From DT-111 sp965263225 (GTDB lineage Bacteria; Bacteroidota; Bacteroidia; Chitinophagales; Saprospiraceae), in NCBI GenBank assembly GCA_965263225.1, contig CBDHHG010000020.1:62001-126000 (forward strand): a DNA stretch of 64,000 bases, written 5' to 3'. This document shows positions 25,905-33,741 of the stretch, one piece after another (within the stretch, counting starts at the first letter, position 1; every line of letters begins with the position of its first letter). The notes under the pieces were generated by a model. That model was not told the origin of the DNA. It did no database searches and was given only the letters and a program-made list of their open reading frames with translations. A program made the position numbers and the translations under genes.

Positions 25905-26858
25905 ATGTCGCTATCCATTGATCGTTTAGAAGAAGAATTTCAGGCAAAAATTGATGCGGGTCATAATATAGAGCCAAAAGATTGGATGCCGGAGAAGTAT
26001 CGCAAGACGCATATTCGGCAAATATCCCAGCATGCCCATTCCGAGATTGTCGGGATGTTACCGGAGGGGAATTGGATCACCCGCGCCCCTAGTTTGCGCC
26101 GTAAGGTGGCCTTGCTTGCGAAGGTGCAGGATGAGGCAGGGCATGGCTTGTATCTATATAGCGCCACGGAGACCTTGGGTATTAGCCGGGATGAGCTTTT
26201 TGAGCAGTTGCACAGTGGCAAGGCCAAGTACTCCAGCATCTTCAATTACCCCACCTTAAGCTGGGCGGATATTGGAGCCATTGGCTGGTTGGTAGATGGC
26301 GCTGCGATCATCAATCAAGTCATGCTTACCAGAACCTCCTATGGACCTTACGCACGAGCCATGGTGAGGATCTGTAAGGAAGAAAGCTTTCACCAGAGAC
26401 AAGGTTACGAAATTATGCTGACGCTTTGCCGAGGCACTCAGGTGCAAAAAGACCTAGCTCAGGAGGCGCTGAATCGCTGGTGGTGGCCTTCGCTCATGAT
26501 GTTTGGACCTAGAGATGCAGATTCTACCCATACAGAACAATCCATGAAGTGGAAGATTAAGCGTAAAACCAATGATGAATTGCGGCAGCAGTTCATTGAC
26601 ATCACGGTACCACAGGCTGAATTCTTAGGATTAACCGTGCCAGATGCAGACCTGAAATGGAATGAAGAACGTGGCCACTATGACTTTGGAGAGATCGACT
26701 GGGATGAATTTTGGCAGGTGGTTAAAGGGAACGGTCCTTGCAACAAGGAGCGCCTGGATACCCGGAGATCTGCTTATGAGAATGGGGCTTGGGTGAGAGA
26801 AGCTGCCATGGCATACGCAGAAAAGCAAGAACAAAAAAGATTAGCGGAAGTAGGCTAA
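25905..26858 (+). CDS. paaA: 1,2-phenylacetyl-CoA epoxidase catalytic subunit PaaA
   Basis: A 317-residue di-iron protein, the oxygenase subunit that makes the ring-1,2-epoxide of phenylacetyl-CoA. The carboxylate/His ligand motifs are present: KVQDEAGHGLYLY and CKEESFHQRQGYE. DSTHTEQSMKWKIKRKTNDE is another strongly conserved stretch of this family. Start ATG at 25905. paaB follows after 12 bases. Confidence 0.97.
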   Translation: MSLSIDRLEEEFQAKIDAGHNIEPKDWMPEKYRKTHIRQISQHAHSEIVGMLPEGNWITRAPSLRRKVALLAKVQDEAGHGLYLYSATETLGISRDELFEQLHSGKAKYSSIFNYPTLSWADIGAIGWLVDGAAIINQVMLTRTSYGPYARAMVRICKEESFHQRQGYEIMLTLCRGTQVQKDLAQEALNRWWWPSLMMFGPRDADSTHTEQSMKWKIKRKTNDELRQQFIDITVPQAEFLGLTVPDADLKWNEERGHYDFGEIDWDEFWQVVKGNGPCNKERLDTRRSAYENGAWVREAAMAYAEKQEQKRLAEVG

Positions 26859-26870
26859 ATAAGTAATACC

Positions 26871-27158
26871 ATGAGTACTAAAAACTGGCCTCTTTGGGAG
26901 GTATTCATTCGGTCAAAAAGTGGATTGGAACATCGCCATGTGGGTAGCCTCCATGCTGCCGATGCCAAAATGGCGATGGAAAATGCACGTGATGTATATA
27001 CACGTCGCCAAGAAGGGGTAAGCATTTGGGTAGTGCCATCCAGCGCCATCACGGCTTCCAACCCTGCACACAGCGGCGAATTATTCGAGCCAGCTCAGGA
27101 TAAGGCTTACCGCCATCCTACCTTCTATGACCTGCCAAACGAACTGAAACACATCTAG
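26871..27158 (+). CDS. paaB: 1,2-phenylacetyl-CoA epoxidase subunit PaaB
   Basis: A 95-residue protein matching PaaB: WPLWEVFIRSKSGLEHRHVG at the start, AKMAMENARDVYTRRQEGVS, and FYDLPNELKHI at the end. PaaB bridges the PaaA-PaaC dimers of the epoxidase complex. The gap to paaC is one base. Confidence 0.96.
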   Translation: MSTKNWPLWEVFIRSKSGLEHRHVGSLHAADAKMAMENARDVYTRRQEGVSIWVVPSSAITASNPAHSGELFEPAQDKAYRHPTFYDLPNELKHI

Positions 27159-27159
27159 T

Positions 27160-27933
27160 ATGAAAGAACAACTCTATCAATATCTGTTGATGCTAGGTGA
27201 CAATGCCATGATCTTAGGGCATCGATTAAGTGAACTCTGTGGTCATGGACCAAGTTTGGAGACGGATATTGCTTTGACCAATATCTCCTTGGACTTATTT
27301 GGACAAGTGAGGAACTATTTTCAGTACGCAGCCGAGGTAAAGGGAGAAATAGCAGGGGCTAAAGATACCGAAGTTACTGAGGATAGTATTGCCATGACCC
27401 GATATCCACATGAGTACCGGAATACACTATTGGTGGAACAGCCCAATAAGGACTTTGCTTTCGTAATCGCACGGCAATTCTTCTTTGACGCCTATCATCT
27501 TCCGTTATTGGAAGCCCTGAAACAAAGCAAGGATGAGCAGATTGCTGCGATTGCACACAAGTCTATTAAGGAAGTTCAGTATCACCTTCGCTTTTCTTCA
27601 GAATGGGTCAAACGATTGGGAGATGGCACCGCCGAGAGTCATAATCGAATGCAAACAGCAGTAGATTACCTCTATCCCTACATCGGGGAATTGGTACAAG
27701 AAACACCGATTGAGAAGGAAATGAAGGAGGAAGGAATTGGTGCTGATCTTGCTATAGTTCGATCTCAGTACTATGATCAGGTAAAAGCGGTGCTAAAAGA
27801 AGCCACTTTAAGTACACCTCAATTCTTCGGATTCCACGACGGTGGGAAGAAAGGTGTGCACTCTGAGCACCACAGCCACATCCTAAGCACCTTACAATAC
27901 ATGCAGCGAACTTACCCGAATATGAAATGGTAA
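27160..27933 (+). CDS. paaC: 1,2-phenylacetyl-CoA epoxidase structural subunit PaaC
   Basis: A 257-residue ferritin-fold protein, the non-catalytic partner of PaaA. Recognisable stretches are LGDNAMILGHRLSELCGHGP, DIALTNISLDLFGQ, KSIKEVQYHLRFSSEWVKRL and HSEHHSHILSTLQYMQRTYP. Length and order within the cluster are standard. Confidence 0.96.
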   Translation: MKEQLYQYLLMLGDNAMILGHRLSELCGHGPSLETDIALTNISLDLFGQVRNYFQYAAEVKGEIAGAKDTEVTEDSIAMTRYPHEYRNTLLVEQPNKDFAFVIARQFFFDAYHLPLLEALKQSKDEQIAAIAHKSIKEVQYHLRFSSEWVKRLGDGTAESHNRMQTAVDYLYPYIGELVQETPIEKEMKEEGIGADLAIVRSQYYDQVKAVLKEATLSTPQFFGFHDGGKKGVHSEHHSHILSTLQYMQRTYPNMKW

Positions 27934-27956
27934 ACCGAGTAATCTAATTTGACCTT

Positions 27957-28451
27957 ATGGACACGGCAACTAAATATCCAGAAATTGAGGCTTTATTGGA
28001 GAAGGTCACAGACCCTGAAATCCCTGTCCTTTCCATTATGGACATGGGGGTGGTCAGGTCTGTTGAGCAGCAAGCAGATGCGCTTCTGGTCAAAATCACG
28101 CCAACCTACTCCGGCTGTCCCGCCATGGATACGATCGCTATGGAGATCAAAGCCACCCTGGAACAAGCTGGTTATCCCACCAAAGTAAAGCTGGTCTTGG
28201 CGCCGGCCTGGACTACCGATTGGATCACGCCACGAGGTCGTGCCCGCTTGGAAGAATATGGCATTGCTGCTCCTTTGGAGGCCAATGCTGATAAACAAGC
28301 CCTCATAGATGGGGCGAGAATCGTTCCCTGTACACGCTGCGGATCTAGCAATACCAAAATGATCAGCCAATTTGGCTCAACGGCTTGCAAGGCATTGTTT
28401 CAATGTGAGGAATGCTTGGAGCCGTTCGACTACTTTAAATGTCTCAAATAA
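27957..28451 (+). CDS. paaD: PaaD, Fe-S assembly (MIP18/DUF59) protein of the epoxidase
   Basis: A 164-residue protein with an N-terminal DUF59/MIP18 domain (VTDPEIPVLSIMDMGVVR, TPTYSGCPAMDTIAMEI) and a C-terminal zinc-ribbon-like part (PCTRCGSSNTKM, FQCEECLEPFDYFKC). PaaD is needed to mature the Fe-S centre of PaaE. Start ATG at 27957, 23 bases after paaC. Confidence 0.95.
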   Translation: MDTATKYPEIEALLEKVTDPEIPVLSIMDMGVVRSVEQQADALLVKITPTYSGCPAMDTIAMEIKATLEQAGYPTKVKLVLAPAWTTDWITPRGRARLEEYGIAAPLEANADKQALIDGARIVPCTRCGSSNTKMISQFGSTACKALFQCEECLEPFDYFKCLK

Positions 28452-28464
28452 TTGCGCTTAAGGT

Positions 28465-28515
28465 CTGAGCAAAATACTTCCGAATTCTTAAAGACTTTGA
28501 AAGTATTTTGCTCAG
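28465..28515 (+). repeat. Inverted repeat with 15-base perfect arms between paaD and paaH
   Basis: CTGAGCAAAATACTT (28465-28479) is perfectly complementary to AAGTATTTTGCTCAG (28501-28515), with a 21-base loop. No T-run follows, so it is not a standard terminator. It ends 24 bases before the paaH start, inside a gene series read in one direction. Confidence 0.7.
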
Positions 28516-28539
28516 CCCCAGGCCTACTAAACTGCCTAT

Positions 28540-29721
28540 ATGAAAGTTGGAATAATTGGAGCAGGAACAATGGGGAGTGGAATCGCTCAAGTCGCATCTA
28601 CAGCAAACTGCCAGGTGTACCTGTATGACTCCCAAGCTGCCGCACTGGAGAAAAGCCAATACCAACTCGCCAAGATCATGGCTCGGCTCGTGCAGAAAGG
28701 CAGACTCTCCGAAGAAAAAGCCCAGCAGATACAACAAAACATAAATTATGTTCAGGACTTTGAGCAACTAGCAGAATCCGAACTAGTGATCGAGGCCATC
28801 ATTGAACAGCCCGACATCAAAAAACAGGTCTTCCAAAGTTTGGAGCCTTTACTTTCAAATACAGCTATAATCGCCTCCAATACCTCTTCTCTATCTATAG
28901 CTTCCTTGGCCGCATCCTGCCAGCATCCAGAACGATTCATTGGCATTCATTTTTTCAATCCCGCACCACTAATGAAACTAGTGGAGATTATCCCCGCCGT
29001 GCAAACGGCAAGGCAAATACTGGATAAAGCAAATGAAATCATCGCGTCTTGGGGAAAACATACCGTGATTGCAAAAGATACCCCAGGTTTTATAGTCAAT
29101 CGTGTGGCCCGCCCCTTCTATGGGGAAGCCTTGCGGATTTATGATGAAGGGATAGCGGATATTCCTACGATCGACTGGGCGATGAAGACCATAGGTGGAT
29201 TCCGCATGGGACCTTTTGAATTGATGGATTTCATTGGGAATGATGTCAACTACACCGTGACGGAAACGGTTTTCAAGGCCTTTTATTTCGATCCTCGCTA
29301 CCGCCCCTCCTTTACACAAAAACGTATGTCGGAAGCCGGATATCTAGGTCGTAAGGCGGGCAAAGGTTACTATGATTACCAAGAAGGAGCCACGAAACCA
29401 GCGCCGACAGAAGATCGAGTTCTAGGGCAAGTCATCGTAGATCGGATTGTCGCCATGTTGATCAATGAAGCTGCGGATGCCTTGCATTTTAGAATTGCAA
29501 GTGGAGAAGATATTGATTCAGCGATGACGAAGGGGGTAAATTACCCCAAAGGCTTGCTTGCTTGGGCAGATGAGATCGGCATTGAAACTTGTGTACAGCG
29601 AATGGATGAACTCTTTGCCCTTTATCATGAAAGCCGATACAGATGTAGTCCATTACTTCGAAAGATGGCCGCATCGGGAAGCCGTTTTTTCTCATCAGAA
29701 AAGGCCGCTCATCATGTTTAG
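28540..29721 (+). CDS. paaH: 3-hydroxyacyl-CoA dehydrogenase PaaH
   Basis: A 393-residue NAD-dependent dehydrogenase. Rossmann motif VGIIGAGTMGSGIAQVA at residues 2-18, SNTSSLSIASLA, HFFNPAPLMKLVEI with the catalytic His, KDTPGFIVNRVARPFYGEA and two C-terminal helical domains (GPFELMDFIG; INEAADAL, GVNYPKGLL). In phenylacetate breakdown it oxidises 3-hydroxyadipyl-CoA to 3-oxoadipyl-CoA. Its TAG stop (29719-29721) lies at the edge of the left arm of the inverted repeat at 29720. Confidence 0.93.
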   Translation: MKVGIIGAGTMGSGIAQVASTANCQVYLYDSQAAALEKSQYQLAKIMARLVQKGRLSEEKAQQIQQNINYVQDFEQLAESELVIEAIIEQPDIKKQVFQSLEPLLSNTAIIASNTSSLSIASLAASCQHPERFIGIHFFNPAPLMKLVEIIPAVQTARQILDKANEIIASWGKHTVIAKDTPGFIVNRVARPFYGEALRIYDEGIADIPTIDWAMKTIGGFRMGPFELMDFIGNDVNYTVTETVFKAFYFDPRYRPSFTQKRMSEAGYLGRKAGKGYYDYQEGATKPAPTEDRVLGQVIVDRIVAMLINEAADALHFRIASGEDIDSAMTKGVNYPKGLLAWADEIGIETCVQRMDELFALYHESRYRCSPLLRKMAASGSRFFSSEKAAHHV

Positions 29722-29882
29722 AAGCCATCTCAAAAACATCCTTTGGGTTGCAAAAGGCTGTTTTAAAGCCAGATTTCGTTGCAAAAATCGTCGCGTAGCT
29801 AAGGCTATGCTCCGTTTCCGCGCCTTATCTGACTTTAAAACTTCTCTTTTTCACTATCAAAAATCTTTTTGAGATGGCTTCT
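29720..29882 (+). repeat. Inverted repeat spanning from the paaH stop to the paaI start
   Basis: AGAAGCCATCTCAAAAA at 29720-29736 is perfectly complementary to 29866-29882 (TTTTTGAGATGGCTTCT). The right arm contains the paaI ATG (29874-29876), and the left arm begins inside the paaH stop. Inside, TTTTAAAGCCAGAT pairs with ATCTGACTTTAAAA (13 of 14). The core (GCTATGCTCCGTTTCCGCGCC) resembles that of the 25766-25873 element. If transcribed with paaH it could fold and hide the paaI start. Confidence 0.7.
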
Positions 29883-30305
29883 AATACATTAAGTCCAGCC
29901 GAAATATTTGACCGAATGATGGAGAAAGATCTCTTTAGCCGCTGGATGGGCATTGAGCTGATAGAACTGCAAAGGGGCTACTGCAAACTCAAGATGAGTG
30001 TCCGCCCAGAAATGCTCAATGGCTTTGGGATTTTGCATGGCGGGGTCAGCTTTTCGTTCGCGGATAGTGCTTTTGCCTTTGCTTCTAATTCTCATGGGAG
30101 ATTGAGCGTTTCACAAACCAGTCAGATTACCCACGTGAAGGCTGCTGAGCTTGGAGATGTGTTGATTGCAGAGGCAAGAGAGCTACAATTAGGGCACAAG
30201 ATGGCTACCTATGATGTCAAAGTATATCGAGCCGATAACCAAGAATTAATTGCACTCTTCCGGGGTTCCGTTTACCGAACTTCAAGAAGTTTTGATCAAG
30301 CATAA
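29874..30305 (+). CDS. paaI: Acyl-CoA thioesterase PaaI (hotdog fold)
   Basis: A 143-residue hotdog-fold thioesterase. GFGILHGGVSFSFADSAFAF contains the HGG motif and the catalytic Asp of the PaaI family. ITHVKAAELGDVLIAEA and YDVKVYRADNQELIALFRGS follow. PaaI releases CoA from dead-end phenylacetate-derived thioesters. Its ATG sits inside the right arm of the inverted repeat at 29866-29882, so its translation may depend on the structure. paaZ follows after 33 bases. Confidence 0.93.
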   Translation: MASNTLSPAEIFDRMMEKDLFSRWMGIELIELQRGYCKLKMSVRPEMLNGFGILHGGVSFSFADSAFAFASNSHGRLSVSQTSQITHVKAAELGDVLIAEARELQLGHKMATYDVKVYRADNQELIALFRGSVYRTSRSFDQA

Positions 30306-30338
30306 AACCAAATTGATAAGTAGTAAACTTGCAAATCC

Positions 30339-32831
30339 ATGATCAAGTTAGGGAACTATGTAAACGGCCAGTGGCGAGAAGGAGAAGGAGAAGGAAAGGC
30401 CGTCTTTGATGCTGTCACTGGTGAAGTGATTGCGCATGCCACCACCAAAGGTATTGACCTAGGTACGGTCCTCGCCTACGGCCGCGAAACGGGTGGCCCT
30501 CCTTTGCGGAAAATGACTTTTCAGCAGAGAGGTAACATGCTTAAAAAGCTGGCTTTATATCTCAATAAACGAAAAGAACAATTTTATGAGATCAGCTATC
30601 GAACAGGAGCCACGCGAGCGGACAGCTGGATCGATATAGAGGGAGGATTCGGAAATCTCTTCGCCAATGCTTCCCTCCGTAGAAATTTTCCCAACCAACC
30701 CTTTCATGTAGATGGAGCTGCCATAGATCTATCCAGAGGAGGTAGCTTCATGGGGCACCACATCATGGTCCCTAAAGAAGGGGTGGCGATTCATATCAAT
30801 GCCTTTAACTTCCCGGTATGGGGTATGTTGGAGAAATGTGCCGTGAATTGGATGGCAGGTGTTCCAGCCGTGGTAAAGCCAGCCACTGCTACAGCCTTTC
30901 TGACGGAAGCTGTGGTGAAAGAAATCATAGCCTCTGGTATTCTGCCAGAGGGTGCCCTACAATTGGTCTGTGGATCCGCAAGAACGATATTGGATGCTGT
31001 CGAATCACAGGATGTGGTTACATTTACGGGGTCTGCCTCGACGGGTCGAATGCTAAAAGCCCATTCCAGGATCATTGATGAGGCGGTGCCTTTCAATATG
31101 GAAGCTGACTCTCTGAACTGTGCCATCCTAGGAGAAGATGCGAAGCCTGGTACTCCCGAATTTGATCTTTTCATCAAGGAAGTGCGCAAGGAAATGACGG
31201 TTAAGTGTGGGCAGAAGTGTACGGCAATTCGGCGAGTGATCGTGCCGGAAGCTTACGTCGAGGATGTACAGATTGCTTTAGGCAAGTCCCTATCCAAGGT
31301 CGCCATTGGTAACCCTACTACTGAGGGTGTTAGAATGGGAGCTTTGGCCAGCAAGGATCAGGTACAAGAAGTGCGAGATCGTGTGAATGAATTGTGTCAA
31401 ACAGCTGAATTGGTCTACGGGCATCTGGATCAGGTCAATTTGTTAGATGCTGATGCTGAGAAAGGGGCATTCTTAAGCCCGATCCTATTGTTAGAAAAAG
31501 ATCCGCATCAGAATCAAGCGGTACATGATGTAGAAGCCTTTGGTCCAGTAAGCACGATCATTCCTTATCAAGACCTAGGTGATGCCGTCCAACTGGCCAA
31601 AATGGGCAAAGGCTCCTTGTGCGCCTCTATCACCACCTATGATGATCAGATCGCCCGTGAATTTGTAGTCGGAGCCGCTAGTCATCATGGACGGATCTTA
31701 GTGTTAAACCGGGAAAATGCCAAGCAAAGCACTGGCCATGGATCGCCCTTGCCCACCTTGGTACATGGCGGCCCAGGTAGAGCAGGAGGTGGCGAAGAAA
31801 TGGGCGGGATGCGTGGCGTGAAACATTATATGCAGCGCTGTGCGATCCAAGGCACACCAAGTACTATCACAGAGATTACCGGTATTTACCAGGCTGGATC
31901 ACGCTACAAAGAGACACCAAAGCATCCTTTCGCTTACCATTTCGAGGATATCCAACCCGGGATGTCGCTACTCACGCATAAGCGTACCATTACCGATAGC
32001 GATATCATCAACTTCGCCAATCTGACCTGGGATCATTTCTACGCACACACGGATATCACTTCCTTGGAAGGGACCATCTTTGAAAAGCGGGCAGCCCATG
32101 GTTACTTCATCTTGGCAGCCGCTGCCGGGCTATTTGTTTATCCGAATAAGGGGCCAGTGGCAGCTAATTATGGTTTGGAAGAATGTCGATTCATTCGCCC
32201 CATTTATCACAATGATACCATCCAAGTCCGTTTGACCTGTAAGGAAAAGGTAGATCGGGATAGTAAAGGGAGAGAGTTCCCTTCCGGAGTGGTGAAATGG
32301 TATGTGGAGGTCTTCGATCACGAAGGGGAACTTGTGGCCATTGCTACTATTCTCACTATGGTGCAGAAGAAGTGCCCTTTCGTGGAATTCAATAAAACAA
32401 ATGTAGCTAAAGCACTAGACCAGCTAACGGAAGAACATACTGCCGAATGGGGCATCCTAACGCCCCAACATATGGTGGAACACCTAGAATACTTTATGCA
32501 AATGGCATTGGGCAAGGTCGAAACCGAGATCATCACTCCAGCCAACCGGATAGCCCGGTTCCAAGAGTCTTTGTTTAATTATCGAGCCATGCACCGAAAC
32601 TTTGACCACCCATTGTTGAAGGAAAAAACTTTGGAAGACTTGCGCTTTGATAATCTAGAAGCTGCAAAAGTGGCCTTGCTATCGGTTATCGATGAATATG
32701 AGGCATTCTTCAAGGAAAACCCAGGTATCCAGACGCCTAATACGATCTTCGGAATGCTTGATAAACAACTCTGGGACCTCATGAACAGAAAACATTTCCA
32801 CCACCACTTTAGCCAATTTGGCTTAGTCTAG
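30339..32831 (+). CDS. paaZ: PaaZ, oxepin-CoA hydrolase / 3-oxo-5,6-dehydrosuberyl-CoA semialdehyde dehydrogenase, with extra C-terminal domain
   Basis: The protein has 830 residues, about 150 more than the ~680 of the E. coli enzyme. Residues 1-520 form the aldehyde dehydrogenase domain, with the catalytic Cys in VKCGQKCTAIRR, the Glu in NMEADSLNC, and a cofactor-binding FTGSASTGR. Residues about 530-683 form a MaoC/hotdog hydratase with TWDHFYAHTD (catalytic Asp/His). Both catalytic parts look intact. The additional residues (about 690-830) are not part of either: WGILTPQHMVEHLEYF with His711 and His715, and NRKHFHHHFSQFGLV at the end, resembling DinB/DUF1569 four-helix proteins. The enzyme opens the oxepin ring and oxidises the aldehyde. 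The role of the tail is unknown. Confidence 0.93.
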   Translation: MIKLGNYVNGQWREGEGEGKAVFDAVTGEVIAHATTKGIDLGTVLAYGRETGGPPLRKMTFQQRGNMLKKLALYLNKRKEQFYEISYRTGATRADSWIDIEGGFGNLFANASLRRNFPNQPFHVDGAAIDLSRGGSFMGHHIMVPKEGVAIHINAFNFPVWGMLEKCAVNWMAGVPAVVKPATATAFLTEAVVKEIIASGILPEGALQLVCGSARTILDAVESQDVVTFTGSASTGRMLKAHSRIIDEAVPFNMEADSLNCAILGEDAKPGTPEFDLFIKEVRKEMTVKCGQKCTAIRRVIVPEAYVEDVQIALGKSLSKVAIGNPTTEGVRMGALASKDQVQEVRDRVNELCQTAELVYGHLDQVNLLDADAEKGAFLSPILLLEKDPHQNQAVHDVEAFGPVSTIIPYQDLGDAVQLAKMGKGSLCASITTYDDQIAREFVVGAASHHGRILVLNRENAKQSTGHGSPLPTLVHGGPGRAGGGEEMGGMRGVKHYMQRCAIQGTPSTITEITGIYQAGSRYKETPKHPFAYHFEDIQPGMSLLTHKRTITDSDIINFANLTWDHFYAHTDITSLEGTIFEKRAAHGYFILAAAAGLFVYPNKGPVAANYGLEECRFIRPIYHNDTIQVRLTCKEKVDRDSKGREFPSGVVKWYVEVFDHEGELVAIATILTMVQKKCPFVEFNKTNVAKALDQLTEEHTAEWGILTPQHMVEHLEYFMQMALGKVETEIITPANRIARFQESLFNYRAMHRNFDHPLLKEKTLEDLRFDNLEAAKVALLSVIDEYEAFFKENPGIQTPNTIFGMLDKQLWDLMNRKHFHHHFSQFGLV

Positions 32832-32851
32832 CACGCAAAGAAATTGAATAC

Positions 32852-33610
32852 ATGGATGCATTTGTTACCGCTCAAGATATACAAGCAGGGATTGCAGAAA
32901 TAACCTTTTTCCATCCAGCTCATAATTCACTCCCCAGTGATTTGCTGAAAGCCCTGGCAGACACCATTACAGCAACGGGTGAGCGAGAGGACATACAGGT
33001 TATCATCCTGAAAAGCCATGGCAATCGCACCTTTTGTGCGGGCGCTAGTTTTAATGAATTAATCGCTATAGATGATTTTGATACGGGCAAGCAGTTCTTT
33101 ATGGGCTTCGCCAATGTAATCAATGCCTGCCGGAAATGCCCAAAGATCATTATTGGCCGCGTACAGGGCAAGGCGGTTGGTGGTGGTGTTGGCTTGGCAG
33201 CAGCAGTAGACTATTGCCTCGCCACCAAGTTCGCCAGCATCAAACTCAGTGAGTTGGCTGTGGGAATTGGTCCCTTTGTTGTGGGGCCAGCCGTGAAGCG
33301 AAAGGTCGGCCTCTCAGCCTTTAGCCAAATGGCAATGAATCCTGCCGATTTCCAGTCGCCTAGCTGGGCTAAGGATAAGGGACTCTATGCCGAAGTCTTG
33401 GATAGCACGGAAGAGCTGGATCAAGCCGTCCTCGCTCTCGCCCAGCAAACCAATGGCTACAACCCGGAGGCGGCTACCGAGATCAAACGCATCTGTTGGG
33501 AAGGCACGGAGCACTGGGATCAACTGCTAGAGGAACGAGCTGAGATCAGCGGGCGCTTGGTGTTGTCGGAATATACGAAGGAGACGTTGAAGCGTTTTGC
33601 GGAGCGGTGA
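32852..33610 (+). CDS. Enoyl-CoA hydratase/isomerase (PaaF/PaaG-like)
   Basis: A 252-residue crotonase-fold protein. The oxyanion-hole regions are CAGASFNELIAI and VQGKAVGGGVGLAAAVDYC, and SIKLSELAVGIGPFVVGPAV continues the family pattern. By position, 20 bases after paaZ, it is the hydratase or isomerase of the pathway. Whether PaaF (hydratase) or PaaG (isomerase) cannot be settled, and only one such gene is here. paaJ (thiolase) and paaK (ligase) are not in the window. Confidence 0.88.
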   Translation: MDAFVTAQDIQAGIAEITFFHPAHNSLPSDLLKALADTITATGEREDIQVIILKSHGNRTFCAGASFNELIAIDDFDTGKQFFMGFANVINACRKCPKIIIGRVQGKAVGGGVGLAAAVDYCLATKFASIKLSELAVGIGPFVVGPAVKRKVGLSAFSQMAMNPADFQSPSWAKDKGLYAEVLDSTEELDQAVLALAQQTNGYNPEAATEIKRICWEGTEHWDQLLEERAEISGRLVLSEYTKETLKRFAER

Positions 33611-33741
33611 TGAAGGCCGTTTACTGCGGGGAGAAGGCCAAAAATAGTTAGTCGGCAGGTGGACCTCGTTTCCTACACAAGGCAGGGATTCTTCTGATAC
33701 AACCATATCGATCAGCTTGACCTCTCTTACTTAAAACACCT

